Source of the DNA: Ricinus communis
Taxonomy: Eukaryota; Streptophyta; Magnoliopsida; Malpighiales; Euphorbiaceae
Reading direction: 5' to 3'
Assembly (NCBI RefSeq): GCF_019578655.1
Contig: NC_063256.1
Span: forward strand, 19,415,350 to 19,479,349
DNA: 64,000 nt
Part shown: positions 44,728 through 57,215 of the stretch, in pieces
Numbering within the stretch: position 1 is the first letter of the stretch
Layout: each line of letters starts with the position of its first letter
Notes under the pieces: model-generated
Databases searched by the model: none
Seen by the model: the letters and a program-made list of their open reading frames with translations, nothing else
Told to the model about the DNA's origin: nothing
Translations under genes and position numbers: made by a program

Positions 44728-45932
44728 GCTTCTGTTCTCTTTTCCTTTTTCTTCTTTTTCTGGTTTAGCGAAGTAGACAATAATGAAAGAGAATTTGAGA
44801 AGAGAATAAATAGCAGAGCTTAAGTAGTCGATTCGATACCAGCTGCTGCTATATTATCGAGCACTTTGTAATGTGTCGGCCTTCTTTTTATGTAAAATTG
44901 GCTTTTTGGTTTCTGTTGCTAAAAACAAAGCTAATCTTAAAATTCATTTTGAATACTCAACTTTAATCTAAATAATTTTAATATCTAAATTTACATAGTA
45001 GTATAAGAGACACATGAATTCGGATTAATTTATTATTTATACAATAATCTAAAAAATACGTGTCAGGCCGTTTAATATTCAACTCATTTTAAATAATAAA
45101 TTCTATTAATTTTTGTCATTTTTTACTTAAAATTTTATTTTTAACTATAACTCTTAAAATTATATTTAATATATAATTTAAAATGAGTTAAATATTAAAT
45201 GGTTGTTTTTTTTATTGCCACAAAAGCAATATATTACCTATATTTAATGCTTAATGATACTATAATTGAATTTTAGTTACTATATAATACAAATTAAAGC
45301 TTAGTACTAAAAATAAAATAAACTTAAAATTTAGTCACCATCCAGATAATTAACCCTAAATTTGTATGAGTATATTTTCTTATAATTTGTCCTTAAATAA
45401 ATCTTAAATTAAATTTAGTCAATTTTTCAATCTCTAATTTCATATTAAGTCTTATATATCTTTTTCTTTTGTAATTGCCCTAATTGTAAATAAGTCCCGA
45501 CTTTTAGCGTTCAATTTTTACCATTCAATTTCGGCAAATCGAAATATGATGTTTTTCATTTTCTAAGACTTGAATCACAATGTATTTACAGTGTATTTAA
45601 ATTAATGTATCAAGTGAAATTTGTGTGTCCATATAAATGAAATATAATGTTAGTACTAACTAATTTCTTTTTCCTAATTTAATATTTTAAAGCCCTAAAT
45701 ACTAACTAAAGTCCTAAAATTGACTTTTTTAATTAATGGAAAGCTCAACGGGTCGTAAACTATATAATGGGGGCAATTATTCCATTATACTCGTTATAAA
45801 GGTAAACTCACCTACTACAAAAAAAAGAATTCGAACTCAAGAACTCTTACTCCTAAGAGCAAATATTATAATATCTAACTCTAAAATAATAAAATTTGTT
45901 ATTATTCAAATTTATTCAATATTATAGTAATT
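44728..45932. other. intergenic region upstream of ISY1
   Basis: 44728-44830 is the likely 5' UTR and core promoter of ISY1, pyrimidine-rich as seen from the plus strand. The rest is AT-rich with no gene I can support. A short GAATTCGAACTCAAGAACTC stretch (about 45827) recalls a tRNA-derived B box, but no A box or SINE body could be placed. Confidence 0.5.
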
Positions 45933-46780
45933 TCTTTTTTTTTTTGAAATATTAAAATGTTATACTGTTGCAGTCCTCGTTTAAGAGGAATAAAAGAGAC
46001 AAAGAAGGGATACATATAAATTTTTAAATAAATTGGCCTTAGCTAAGATCTAGGACTATACAAAATGTAAGCAAAAGAAAAAATAGACAATAGCTCTCCA
46101 ACTTGGAGAACCATTGCCTCAATTTCTATAAAATAAGATTGGATGGAACCAAAAGAGTCAAGTAACAATTAACAATTATATTCAGAAGAACAAAAATTCA
46201 GTTCCAATTTCACAGCACTAAGCAAGTACTAAAGCTTTAGCCTGCAGGGCTAAAGTAGCTTTTCATGATCTATGCTTCGGCATTAATAAGATCGCGCTTT
46301 TAATTCATGCATACCATTGTTGTTCTAGCTTGACAACTTCTTGGAGCAGTCCATCGTCCAAGATCTAAGGAGGAAAGAGGTTGGTTTTCATTCTTAGCTT
46401 GCACAAACGCCTCTCTGTAAGCCATACTTCTGCAAATAGTATCAGTAGGATTAGGACTTTCTTCAGACATGAAGGAATTACGGGCCTTCTAAATGCGTCG
46501 CTTGAAAGAATTACATCAGTTTTAAAATGATGTAAAGCCAACATGGTAGGGACTATATCCAAAGGAAGACCAAAACCATGTGGCTCTAACATGGGGGGCA
46601 AAAAAATATCAAGTGTTGAAGAGTTTCATCTATAGAGGCAAATATGTTGTAAAATAAAATCATTAATTAAATGTCTAGCATACAGAACCGTCATTGTTGA
46701 AATTCTATTTCTAATGCATCCCCATAAAAATGACTTGACCTTAGAAGGATAATTTCCATTCTAGATTTCTTTCTAACTAA
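45933..46780 (-). mobile_element. 5'-truncated LINE remnant
   Basis: The minus strand encodes zf-RVT text at about 46775-46560: GNYPSKVKSFLWGCIRNRIS, TVLYARHLIND, then DETLQHLIFFCPHVRATWFW in a second frame. Weak RNase H text (LQAKALVLA, then EIGTEF) lies near 46250-46180. A run of T on the plus strand (about 45935-45945) is the expected poly-A tail at the 3' end. Frames are broken and no RT remains. Confidence 0.75.
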
Positions 46781-48968
46781 AGTTTTGAAGGCTTTTTTGA
46801 AGTACAAAGAAAAGAAATTGTGTATTCATCTTTCTCATTTTGTCACAAAAACTTATAGGAACATTTACATCTCTGAACTTTTTAAAATTTGATAAATCAA
46901 CTAACAAATTAGGTGTCAACCTGTAAATCTTGGACTTTTTTATGTCTTTAGCAGGTTAACTTCGGGTTGTCGAGAAATAATAGCCACTGCGGCAAAATAT
47001 AAAAAACAGCAATTTATTGAGTTGGTTAATGAGAAGAAAAAGACATCAATACCCTTAAGTTCACCCAAATAAGCATGATGTAGTGATGATGCGTTGGGAA
47101 CAGTCATAGTGACATTTTTTGGAGATATAAGGAGAAAAAGTGAAGGATTGTGGGGTTAGGTTAGGATTTAGGGCTAGAGTTGGATTAGAGATTGGAGGGA
47201 AAGTAATGAATTTCAAAAAGTGATAAGAGAATTCATCTAAATTTAGATTTAGAGAAAAAGATGGATTCATTTTTTTCTTTTTTCAGTTCTTAATTTGTAG
47301 ATACTAACAAAACAAGAAAAATAGTGATTGGGAAGAAACAATTTGTAAGTTGTTTTTGTTTAGTGGGAAGATATAATTTGTAAGTAGTTTTTTATTTTTG
47401 TCTTCTTCTTCTGTCCTTGTGATTAGATGAGTTTTATTAGGTTAAAATTAAAAATAAAATAACTGAATTGATCTTATGTAATTTAAAAATTCAGTTAATT
47501 TTTATGATTTGTATATTAGAAATTTCTTTTGTTTTTAAGGTTAATTGAAGAAAATAGAATAAATGTTATCTTTTGTAATTTCATGCTTAATAGAAGTACA
47601 TGGAACTCACTTGCATGCTGAGTCATTAATTTTTGTTATAAATCAGTAATTGTATGGCATCTATATTTTTTCCATATTAATATTTACCTGCTAAAAACAC
47701 TAAATAGTTCGTGATTTATAGGTCACACAACTAATTTATTAGGAAAAAAAAGTACACACACTAATTTGTCAAACTTTAAAAACTTCAAACACCACAGGAG
47801 TCATTATTCTAAACTTATATAATACCCTTTACAGTTGCCTGCTCAAGAGGATGAAAATGCCACACATACTTATCAAACATATAAATAATACCAATAAGTA
47901 TAGATCGCATAGCTAATACTTCATTCTTACCAAAAACATATATTTTGAAGGTTATCCATGTTCCATAAATTATGAGGAGAAAAAAAAAACCAAATGCCCA
48001 ATACCCTTCAAAGTCCATGGGCCTAGGAGATGTAATCCATAAAATTAGGCAGATTGGGCACTCAAGGATCCCTCAAAATTGGAAATTGGAAATTGATAAA
48101 TTTAAATTGAACTTTTATCTTATGAAATTGCACATTAAAGTTCTAGAGTTCTAAAAGCATAAATAGATAATGACAAGCTGCTATGCAAATCAAAATTAAT
48201 AGTGTCTCAAGTGAAAGTTTTATTGTGAATATGGCAAACAAGTAAGACATTTACTTACTTTAATAATAAAATGATCCCTCCTAATCTCTTTTGGATTTTC
48301 ATGAGATGAATATATCATTAGAGTTTGTTTAAGGTTTGATTTATGTTTGCTAATCTTTTATAGTTGTTTTGTTTAGGAATATAGTAAAAGATTTGAGTTG
48401 AATAACATGACAAAATGTGACAAGTGTAGCTAATAATGGTGGTTTCTTTTACTTTTATGCAATGACACATTCTCTACTTATTTTCATAACGGTGGAAGAT
48501 TAATGACTATTGATAATGATAAAGTGCACTGCCAAGCATGGTCTTGATGTCTATGGGTTTTAAACATTTTGGTTTAAAAAGATGAACCATAGAAACTTGC
48601 TTGCATTTATTATAATTAGTCTAATTTAATAAATATACTTGAAAGTTGAAATAAAGAGAATATTTAACTATAATTTATCATGTAAGATTACTAAAAGAAG
48701 TAATATTTTTTAGTTTTTTTATAAAAATTAGTTTTTTTTTCTTTTCTGTAATCTACAATTGTAAAAGTAGCAATTTTTTAAATTTTGCTTTTGTATATTA
48801 TATAAATGTATTTATTCCATGATCTTTTATCATATTTTTATTTCGGCCGTTATTATATTGTAAGAAAATAACAAATCATCCTTTTAGAGATGGAGTTTAA
48901 TATACTAATTTTAATGTAATGGATATTAATAATATACCAAATATGATTACACTTCTTTCATCACTCAA
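46781..48968. other. AT-rich intergenic DNA
   Basis: No gene can be supported. A purine-rich stretch with repeated GGTTAGG/GGATTAG-like words lies at about 47130-47250. Small open frames at 47061-47270 and 47815-48018 (minus) match nothing I recognise. Confidence 0.5.
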
Positions 48969-49540
48969 TTGTTGGGGCTATGCCTTTAGACGATGATGTC
49001 ATGGCTCAAGTATCCTTTCTGAACTTACTTGGAATTCTCCATTTTTAATATATTTCTCTTTTCTAACCATTTTATTTACAGTTCCTCCACCAAGCCCTTG
49101 CTACTCGTGAGCCGACCGAGGGGCGTTCTGCCCGACGGTTCCAAGCCTTCCTACATCATGGGCTCCTCTATTGGTACTGCCTTTGAGGCATCTCCTATAG
49201 CCATGTCTGATGTGGTTTCAAGGAGCGTCACATTTCTTCTAAATCCGATGGTCTCATACTGGAGCTCTCACGACGTTATAGATCACTAGCTTGCCATGGA
49301 GTATTGTCTCCCTTCAGAATTCACTCCAAGCACTTGCACACATGTAAATAACATTCTCCTTCATGTTTGCACATCTCCATTTCCTAAGAAGTTGGTGACA
49401 TATTATGCAAATAACCATATAGGTCCATAGAGACCAGTTTGAGTACGTCCATCAATTGGTCGGTGCCGCGAGGAGGCAGTTCTTCATTCTTGGCAAGGTT
49501 TGGCGGGTAAGGAAATGATTTATGCAATGTAAAATATATG
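48969..49540 (+). pseudogene. unrecognised degenerate coding remnant
   Basis: The base composition becomes richer in G+C and three stretches read like real protein in different frames: MPLDDDVMAQVSFLNLLGIL (48979 on), then HQALATREPTEGRSARRFQA and SLACHGVLSPFRIHSKHL, and DQFEYVHQLVGAARRQFFIL near 49430-49490. An intron-like TTATTTACAG lies at about 49071. I do not recognise the family. It could be a host-gene fragment or an accessory ORF of the nearby retroelement. No intact frame is present. Confidence 0.5.
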
Positions 49541-50138
49541 CAATGTATGTATGTATGAAATGTACTAACTAATTTTTTTTCGAGTTTTCATCAGAAAGAC
49601 CACGAGAGCTTATAGGGACAAGTGGACGACCAACAGTATTAGATTGACACTCAACAACGTCGAATCGACACTCAGACACTCCAACTATCAACCTTGTAGA
49701 TTTAGGGGATGGAAATTGACTCGGACGATGGGATGGGGAATTCGAGAGAGAATTTTGGATTTTGATTTTTGCTATTGCTTGTACTTTCCCCCTTTTTTTG
49801 CCATTGCTTATACTTTTGACTCTTTCATCTATTGTAAAACTTTTGAATTTTTGAGGGTATATAAAATCCTTCATTTTGGCCTTCAAATCGCTCTCATTTC
49901 TCCTGTACTTCCCTCTATTATTGCACTTATATGCGATGAAAATCAGAAAAACACCTAAAAAACCGACAAAATTGGCTAAAATTTGCACTTGAAGGCCATA
50001 TAGCCGATTGGCTATGGAGTATACTGATCGGCTCTGCAGTTTGCAAAATTCGAATTGGACATTAATTCGAGGCCTATGTATACCCATGCATCTCCTCACT
50101 TCTTCACATGCGATTTTTTACTTTAAAATGCCAAAAAT
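49541..50138. other. noncoding DNA before the DUF7745-like ORF
   Basis: A minus-strand open frame of 176 codons (49569-50099) has no recognisable domain and biased composition. It may lie in a retroelement LTR or UTR, but no LTR ends or partner could be found. Confidence 0.45.
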
Positions 50139-51440
50139 ATGTCTCAAAAGAGTGCCAAAAGCCTGCAAAATCTCCTCAAAATCCTAACAGGTGATGATTG
50201 GATTAAACTTGAAAAATTCCATCTTTCATCTTTCAAAGCCATGCAACACACCAAACTTGATTTTGGAATTCTCTATTCTGCTGTCAACTTTTGGTGTCTA
50301 AGGGACCATGTCTTTAGATTCAATAGACAAGAGTTATGCCCCATAATTGAAGAATTCTCTGCTATTCTTAGAGGCCCCATGGATTCTACTCATCTTGTTT
50401 CCCTGCCAAAACTCAATGAGCCTTTTCCTGGCAAACTGGTGGAATTGTTCGACATATGCCCCCAGCTGAGGTACTTTCCCTTTCTATTAGTGAATACATT
50501 ACCATTACTTCACTGATCTCTTGCTGTGAGAAGAAGGAAAAGGGCACACCTTCTTGGATTTAGATGTTGGGCATTTACCTTTATTCCCATTTTTTGCTGA
50601 TTTCTCCTCAGGGAGGGGGAGACATCTTACTGGCATTATTGATCAAGTGGAACATAAAGCTTATCTAATTCCAGCCATCTTGGCTGAAACCATCATCGGG
50701 TTAGACAAGTACAAAATCCATCAATCGTTTGGTGGCAACCTCATTCTTTTATAGGTACACAACCAAATTCCTTTCTTTACTATTTTATTATTATTTTTGC
50801 CTAAGTCGCCCTTTCGAATTTTCAACTTAGCATACTTTTATTTTAACTTTTGCCTAAACTACCCTTTCAGATTTTCAAATTAGCAGACTTTATTTTCTTT
50901 ATTTTTCTTTTTCTATCTCTTTTTTCATATTTGGATGCGCGAGAAGTTTCAGATATTGACCATCTCGAGGAACATCGATAAGTATGAGTCGAAGCATGTG
51001 CAAAGTCGATTTGTTGTTATCCATAAGGATATGATGGCTGGATTTGTTGGATGAAAGGCATCCAAGGCACACTCATTCGTTAGACTTGCCCATAGTGGAG
51101 AATTAAGCATATCACACTCATGGTGTATGGTGATTGCGTATCCTTACCCGGACTATGGGCATCCACCTTTTACACACATTCGAGACTTCATCGCCAGTAT
51201 AGGCAGAAGCAACGGATCTTAGAGTTTTCACCTGAATTCTAAGGCTTCCTACTTAGACAAGATTTCTTAGATAAGATCGAGAGACTTTGGCCCCGCTAAG
51301 ACATAGAATGAAACCTTGACTCCGAGGGCCATTAAAGATAACTTCAAGGCTTGGGTCCAGCTTCAGATTTCTACTTCTTCTGGTTTTGCACGATTCAAGA
51401 GGACTCGAGAACTAGCTGTTTTATTTAGAGACACAAATGT
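50139..51440 (+). pseudogene. DUF7745/plant-mobile-type protein remnant
   Basis: From ATG 50139 the first 125 codons contain FHLSSFKAMQ, LDFGILYSAVNFW and HVFRFNRQELCPIIEEFSAI. These resemble the start of the plant mobile/DUF7745 group, where a FWDP-like motif is followed by a FTFxxxELxPTLEEF block. A second open stretch (50554-50754) has HLPLFPFFADFSSGRGRHL and LIPAILAETIIGLDKYK. Later text in broken frames (ISHSWCMVIAYPYPDYGHPP, about 51100) fits the same protein. At least three frame changes occur. It lies just downstream of, and antisense to, the Tat-type pol that ends near 51790, so it may be an accessory ORF of that element. Family assignment is from memory of motif style and is moderate. 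Confidence 0.5.
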
Positions 51441-51789
51441 GAAGAGGAGAAGAAGATAGAAAATATGCTTCTTTTTTTAAATCTCATTTATTTTGCTTAA
51501 GACTTGTAGCTTATTTTTTTTCTTTCAATTAGTGTGTAGAATGGTAAACAAGCATATATATGTTAATAATTCTAAAAATTTATCCATTTAGTAAAAGCTC
51601 AAATAGATACATTTTGATTTCTCAAGATATAACTCTTGTCATCAGCCAGTCTTTTTGGATTTTCTAGCTAATTATTTTATCTCTTTTTATCATGATTTTT
51701 GCGTGATCAACCTTTTCAGGTCTTTCGATCAGCAGTCTATTTTTTATATTATTTATTTTTATACATAGTATTTCTTAAGACGATCTAAA

Positions 51790-52009
51790 TTGATTGGTTC
51801 AGTGAACTCATTTCGTTTTAGGTTTCAGATTTTAGTAGCACCTTTAAGTAGGATCTTCTTTACCAAGTACAAGCCTTCCTAATTCAGCCTGAACTTTCCT
51901 TTTGGGTCGAATGTAATAGGTTTTGTATGCTTCAATACTAGATCACCAGCTTTGCTCTTTCCTGGTTTCACTTTCTTTTTTAAATGCCTTAGCTATCCTT
52001 TTCTGATAC
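51790..52009 (-). pseudogene. Tat integrase C-terminal part
   Basis: The minus strand reads KVKPGKSKAGDLVLKHTKPI, FDPKGKFRLNWEGLYLVKKI and LDRLKKYYV. This is the GDLVL ... KFxxNWEGPYxV block after the integrase core of gypsy elements. It joins directly to 54915 once the nested solo LTR and one AACTG copy are removed. Confidence 0.85.
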
Positions 52010-52014
52010 AACTG

Positions 52015-54909
52015 TGTAACACCCGGAATTTTTTTATATATTTAATAATGAGTTTTTATTTAAGTTAATTTTAGCTTTATTTTTATTCGGTTTAATTGGA
52101 ATGATTTAAATACAAATTTTGAATGTTCATGTTAGATAAATAAATGAGTTATTTTCTATACCCAATTAGTTTAAAATTTTAAGAAATTATTCAAGTAAAT
52201 TATTTGAGAAATGATTATATTTTGGCTATTCAAATTTTTCCAAATGCATATTTATATAAGTAAAATTATATATTGGAAAATTTTAGAAGAAATTATAAAG
52301 GATGTTTTTATAAAAGAATTTTGGAAAAATTGGTATTATAATTGATTAGTAGTATTAAATTTTAAGTTGGAAATTGATTATTTAATTTAATTGTGTGTTA
52401 GGACTAAATTGGAAATTTATTTTGGAATAAGGATTGAAAGTATAATGTTATTTTTATGGGGTTTTAATGGAAATTTGTGAGTTTGGTATTTTCGTAAATA
52501 AATATGTCGGTCAGGGGTATTTTTGTAATTGTGTATTTTCAATAATTCGGATTTGGCCCAAATTAAATAGTTAGGGGCTTAATTGAAAGGCTAAAAAGAA
52601 GTTTGGGGGTTAAATTGGAATTCTGCAGGATGAAATTGTAAGTAATTAAGAAAGTTGAGGGACCAAATTGCAATAAGGAAAAGTTTGGGGGGCCTAATGT
52701 CGATATTGAAGGGAAAGAAATCGGGGAGAGAGAAAGTAGATCGGGAGAGAGAGAGAGAGGGTGATGGCCGAAGAAGAAGAGGAGGAAGGGTCGGTGGCCG
52801 TCGGAGGCCAGCGGCGTCGGCGGAGAACGATAAGCGTCTGGCAGAATCGCGTGGGAGCGGCCCGAGGCCGCTGCTTCCTGTGTTGGCGAGTCAGTGGCGA
52901 TCGGCTCCCTCTCGGCAAGGGCTCTCTTTTGGCGATGGTGGCGGAAGATTCGGTGGAGAGAGAAAATGGTGGCAGCCGGCGTTTTTGGGTTTTTCCGGCG
53001 AGATCCGGCGGAGGATGGACGATCGGAGGATGTATCCCGACTCTCCTCAGCTCAAGCTTCGCGATGGCACTGGTTTCGTGGCGATCGGGCTTCGTTTGCG
53101 AATCCACGGTCGAGATCGTCCGCAAATCTCTCCGGATGATCGGGTGTCAAATCGGAAAATCGTCATTAGCGCGTCGTTATGAGTCCGATGGTGTGTTCGG
53201 ATCGTCGATCGGACTCCGGCGGCCGGAGGCGAGTCGACCGAGCGATCGAGCGTCTCGGTAATTTTCTTTGGCCCGTTAATTTTAGAAATTCTTGGTTTAA
53301 TTGTGTCTAATGGTTTATATTGAGTATTTGATGATATTTGTGAGTCATAAATATTTGTCTGTCAGTTGGCCTGCCATAGTCGTATTTTGTGCTGTGTGGC
53401 GGAGTCGGGAAATAGTGAAGTTTGGGGACCCGACTCCTGTTGTTTATATTGTTGGATATTTGGAGTGTTTTTCTGGCAGGTCCTGGACCCGTTTTTACGG
53501 GGGGTAATGTTCGTGTTGTAGGGGAGGTTCTGCCGGATTTTCGGTAGAATTCTCCCGAGTCGAGATTCTTAGACAGTCAGTCCTAGGAGTCTAGACCTAG
53601 GATTAATGATGGATTGTCTCAGCATATTGATAAATTGTTTTTCGTGATTAGATGATCTGTCTGTTCGGCTCGCTCCAACTGAGGCACCGGAGCAGAGCTA
53701 GGAGGTCGCCTAATTCTGTGAGTTAAAGTCATATATCGCTTATGCACGTGTCATGCATAAAATTTGATTTGCTACTGTGATTATTCATTTGAAATTTTAA
53801 TTTTTCATTTAATTATTATCATTATTTTCATGATGCTTTTAATTACTATTTAAATATATTTTTCCTTTATCACCAATTTTAATATTGCATGATGACTCAG
53901 GATGGGACGGCAGTAGAACATAGGAGTTGGATGAGTGTTCCAATATAATATGAGAGAGATAGGAAAAGGGTAAAGAGGTAAAAATTTTGAGAAAGAAAGA
54001 TTAGGACCTGCCCTGGTCGAGCATCGCTCTCTGGGCTTAGTAGAGTGTGGTTGCCGGAGTAAAGGTCCCTGGTCGAGCATTGCTCTCTGGCTTATTTGGA
54101 AATTTAAGTGACCAGACTGGAGGTAAGGTCCCTGGTCGAGCTAAGCTCTCTGGGCGCCAGTCTTATTGGATAAGAGAGCCAAAAGGCTAAGGCTGAGAGT
54201 TAAGTGACCGGACTGGAGGTAAGGTCCCTGGTCGAGCTTTGCTCTCTGGGCGCCAGTCCTGTTGGAATGAGAGGTTTGAGATGTTAGAGTTGAGGTTAGT
54301 TGAGACATAAGTGTTGAAATAATCGAGATTTTAGAGTTGGGATTAGAGTTCTACTGAAGTACTCCGTCCCGTTGCATATGGAATAAATTTTGTTTAAGCA
54401 TGGCATGACACATATGTTTTAACATGACACGTATGGTTCGCGTGATTTATTAATTATTTTAAAATTAAATAAGGTGACATTGAGATATTTGAAACTGTTT
54501 TAGATATATGATTTTAACTCACTCTTGAGACTGACAGTCTCATTTTTATTGTTTTTCAGATTCGTGACTGTTAGTTCTCTTGCGACTCTTATTCAGTAAC
54601 CCGACTCCTTCATCATCGGGTGATGTATTTGATTTGGTATGTAAATTGGTAAATCTTAGATCCTCCGCAGTAGTAATAGTAAATGTATCAGTTGTAAATT
54701 TTCTGAGCTTCAGGTCTCGCCTAGTTTTTCTGGCAGACCGAAGTATTTATGTAGAATGTAGCTATTAAGATAATTTGTGGTTTTAATAATATTAATTTGA
54801 GATGAGATTTGTTTAAATCAGTGAGTGTCAGGCTTACTACGGGTTTCGGTGGCCTTAAGCCTACCCATTCCCTAGTGCCGGTCACGGGCCCACGGGTGGG
54901 GTCGTGACA
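52015..54909 (+). mobile_element. solo LTR of the chromovirus-like gypsy family (2.9 kb), TSD AACTG
   Basis: TGTAACACCCGG to GGGGTCGTGACA, flanked by AACTG at 52010-52014 and 54910-54914. It splits the integrase of the Tat element. It shares its whole layout with 17673-20771 in the opposite orientation: AT-rich start, a GC-rich block (about 52680-53270) after a GA run, hairpin-like subrepeats and the GGTCACGGGCCCAC end. The long open frames in the GC-rich block overlap on both strands and differ between copies, so I do not call a gene. Confidence 0.95.
54011..54255 (+). repeat. hairpin-like subrepeats of the solo LTR
   Basis: CCCTGGTCGAGC starts at 54011, 54067, 54130 and 54226, each followed by three bases and GCTCTCTGG, giving GAGC-nnn-GCTC stems (loops ATC, ATT, TAA, TTT). 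Spacing is 56, 63 and 96 bp, so units alternate in length. Confidence 0.9.
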
Positions 54910-55690
54910 AACTGCATGTGATATAAGGTTTTCACCCTTTTTTCATCGACTAGAGCCAACTATTAGTACCTTTGCTCGACCTATTGATACTCCGATATTT
55001 CAGCTTCTAATACAACTCTTTGAGACTTCAATTCCAACTCAATCGGTAAAACCGCTTCAGTCCCGTAAACTATAGAGTATGGTGTTTGCCCAATTGATGT
55101 TCACTCAATTATTCAATATTCCTAAAATGTAAATCATAACTGAAATGACTAGTCCTTATGATTCCAAACCATTTTCGAGAGTATTTTCTTTAGGTTCTTG
55201 TTGCCTGCTTCCACCGCTCTATTCGCCTGAGATCTATATGAGGAAGACTTGTGATGCTCGACCTTGTATTCTACTAGCAGGTCTACTGTCTCACCCATGA
55301 ACTGCACCCTATTATCTATCACGACATGATGTGAGACCTTGTATCTACATATTAAGTTCCTCTGCCTTGCATCCACGATAGTGAACTACTCGACTTCGAC
55401 CCACTTAGAGAAGTAGTCAATTGCCACAATTATGAACTTGTAACCATTCGAGGGAGTTTTTATTTCTCCAATAATATCGACCGTCAAGCTGCAAAGGGCC
55501 AATGAGACGTTAAGTTGTGTAGCTCGGTCGGAGGTATGTGACTCAAGTCACTGTACATCTGGCATTCACGACATTTCCTCACCAGTGTTATATAATTCTT
55601 TTCCATTTTTAACCAATATGCATGATTTTCTTGGTTAACAGTATACCACTCATATGAGGCCTGTATACTCCTTTGTGCATTTCTTTCATT
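54910..55690 (-). pseudogene. Tat integrase zinc finger and core
   Basis: Minus strand: an H2C2-like start (HKGVYRPHMSG, then VRKCRECQMY), then SHWPFAAW and a shifted stretch with WQLTTSLSG-type text. Next come VVIDNRVQFMGETVDLLVEY (second Asp as DN) and SSSYRSQANRAVEAGNKNLK, where the catalytic Glu block NGxVExxNK is recognisable with an Ala change. The text continues to 54915. Stops and frame changes are frequent. Confidence 0.82.
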
Positions 55691-56106
55691 ACTATTTAAG
55701 CTTTTGTCTTAGTCACACATCGGAGCTGTACAACCAACACCATTCTTTTATACAGGGCTCTCTCGTGGCTGATATAATTCCTGGCTTGAATCCATTGTGC
55801 GTATCTTTCCTTGGCAGTCACTTCCTCTGGATATTCTATATTTTCTATTAACCTTTTCATATCATAAAACCAAGACTTCTCTTCCAGTCCAATCTGAACT
55901 TGCATTACCTGATCCTTTTGATAAAAAGGCACACCAGACTTCACAATCACCAAAGGTTTAATCGAAAGTTGCAAGGGATTAACCCACATAGACGATAGGG
56001 TAGCCAACACATCTGCCATCTGATTCTCATCTCGAGATAAGTGTATAAAGAAACATTTGGAGAAATTACGTACTAATGTCCTGAGATAGTTGACATACGA
56101 CTTCAA
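55691..56106 (-). pseudogene. second RNase H-like domain, Tat type
   Basis: MKSYVNYLRTLVRNFSKCFF, IHLSRDENQMADVLATLSSM and WVNPLQLSIKPLVIV match the end of the archaeal-type RNase H that Tat elements carry between the usual RNase H and integrase. The RDENQMADVLATL motif is diagnostic. The domain's N-terminal half is not clear. Confidence 0.8.
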
Positions 56107-56413
56107 CCTTTCTTCTTTTACTTCTCATTCTTCGAAGGCTTGTTGGATTACCGGTATAGAGTGCTTGTAGACCATCAACTACTTAGCTCATACTACCATG
56201 ATAGCTTCTAATCCAAATAAACATGCTTTCGCACTCCATCATGTTAATAGTCACTCTAAAGTCTAATCTCTTACCCATTGGCAATATTTCTCCTCCTGGC
56301 ATGATAAGAATTACTCTTGACCGTGCACCATTTGTGTTCACAGCTTAATTGAAGTACATCTTCCACTCTTAGATCCCGATTGCCCCTAGATTTTCATCAG
56401 AAAACTCCAAATT

Positions 56414-57210
56414 TCAAGGTTCATCTCCTTCAATCGCATTTTGAGCTAAAAACTCTGCTACTGCCCTACTCCTGACCACCTTTTTAGTAATGTCCTCGAT
56501 GTAAAACTCTGTCAGGAGTACTAACCATCTAGCCAGCTTTCTTGTAAGAGATGGAGCTTCAACTAGATACTTCAAGAGATCTATTTTTGAAATTGCTTGC
56601 GTTCTATAAGACTGAAAATAATGCCTCAACTTTCTTATAGCCCATATCATGGATAGACATGTCTTTTCCATGAGGTTATACTTTGACTTATAGGGTAGCA
56701 ACTTCTTATTGAGATAATAGATTGCATGCTCCATGTCATTGGGTCTACACTGTGCTACTATTACCCCTATGGCTTTCTCTTCCAAGGCTAAGTATAGGAT
56801 TAGTGGCTTGCCATCCTTTGGCAGCTTTAGTACTGGCGGCTTCATCAGATACTCTTTGATTCTATCAAAGGCCTTCTGGCAGTGTTCATCCCACACAACA
56901 AGTTAATGTTTCCTCAAAAGCTTGAAGATAGGATCATAAACCATTGTGAGTATTGTAAGCGTCCTAGGAAACCTCTGACTTCTTTCTTCGTCTTTGGCAC
57001 TAGCATCTCTTGAATAGTCTTGACCTTGTCTATATCAATCTCTATGCCTTGCTGACTCACTATGTGCTTTAATAGCTTCTCTAATGTAAATCTGAATACA
57101 CTCTTCTTCAGGTTGAGTTTCAAGTTATACCTTTCCACTCGTCCTAAAAACTTATCAAGAGCCTTAAAGTACCCTTCCCTTGTTTTGGACTTTACCATCA
57201 TGTCATCAAC
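56414..57210 (-). pseudogene. Tat reverse transcriptase C-terminal part and RNase H
   Basis: Begins at the catalytic box TYVDDMMVKSKTREGY directly beside the nested LTR, then LDKFLGRVERYNLKLNLKKS, ETLEKLL-like text and VPKTKKEVRGFLGRLQY (thumb). After a frame break come CQKAFDRIKEYLMKPPVLKL, PLILYLALEEKAIGVIVAQ (RNase H start), IYYLNKKLLPYKSKYNLMEK and FYIEDITKKVVRSRAVAEFL. The gypsy type is clear. The N-terminal RT half is not on this strand but appears inverted at 58727-59075. Confidence 0.87.
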
Positions 57211-57215
57211 ATAAG

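Noticed and set aside
45820..45930. tRNA-derived SINE with a B-box-like GAATTCGAACTC
   Set aside because: No A box, no body and no tail at the right spacing.
47130..47250. Interstitial telomere-like repeats (GGTTAGG, GGATTTAGGG)
   Set aside because: Only scattered imperfect words; no run of the plant telomere unit TTTAGGG.
49569..50099. 176-codon minus-strand open frame
   Set aside because: No recognisable domain, biased composition, and no support from neighbours; may be LTR or UTR sequence.
52655..53261. Overlapping long open frames (up to 175 codons) on both strands
   Set aside because: They lie in the GC-rich block of a solo LTR; frames are not conserved in the sister LTR at 19200-20060 and no domain is visible.
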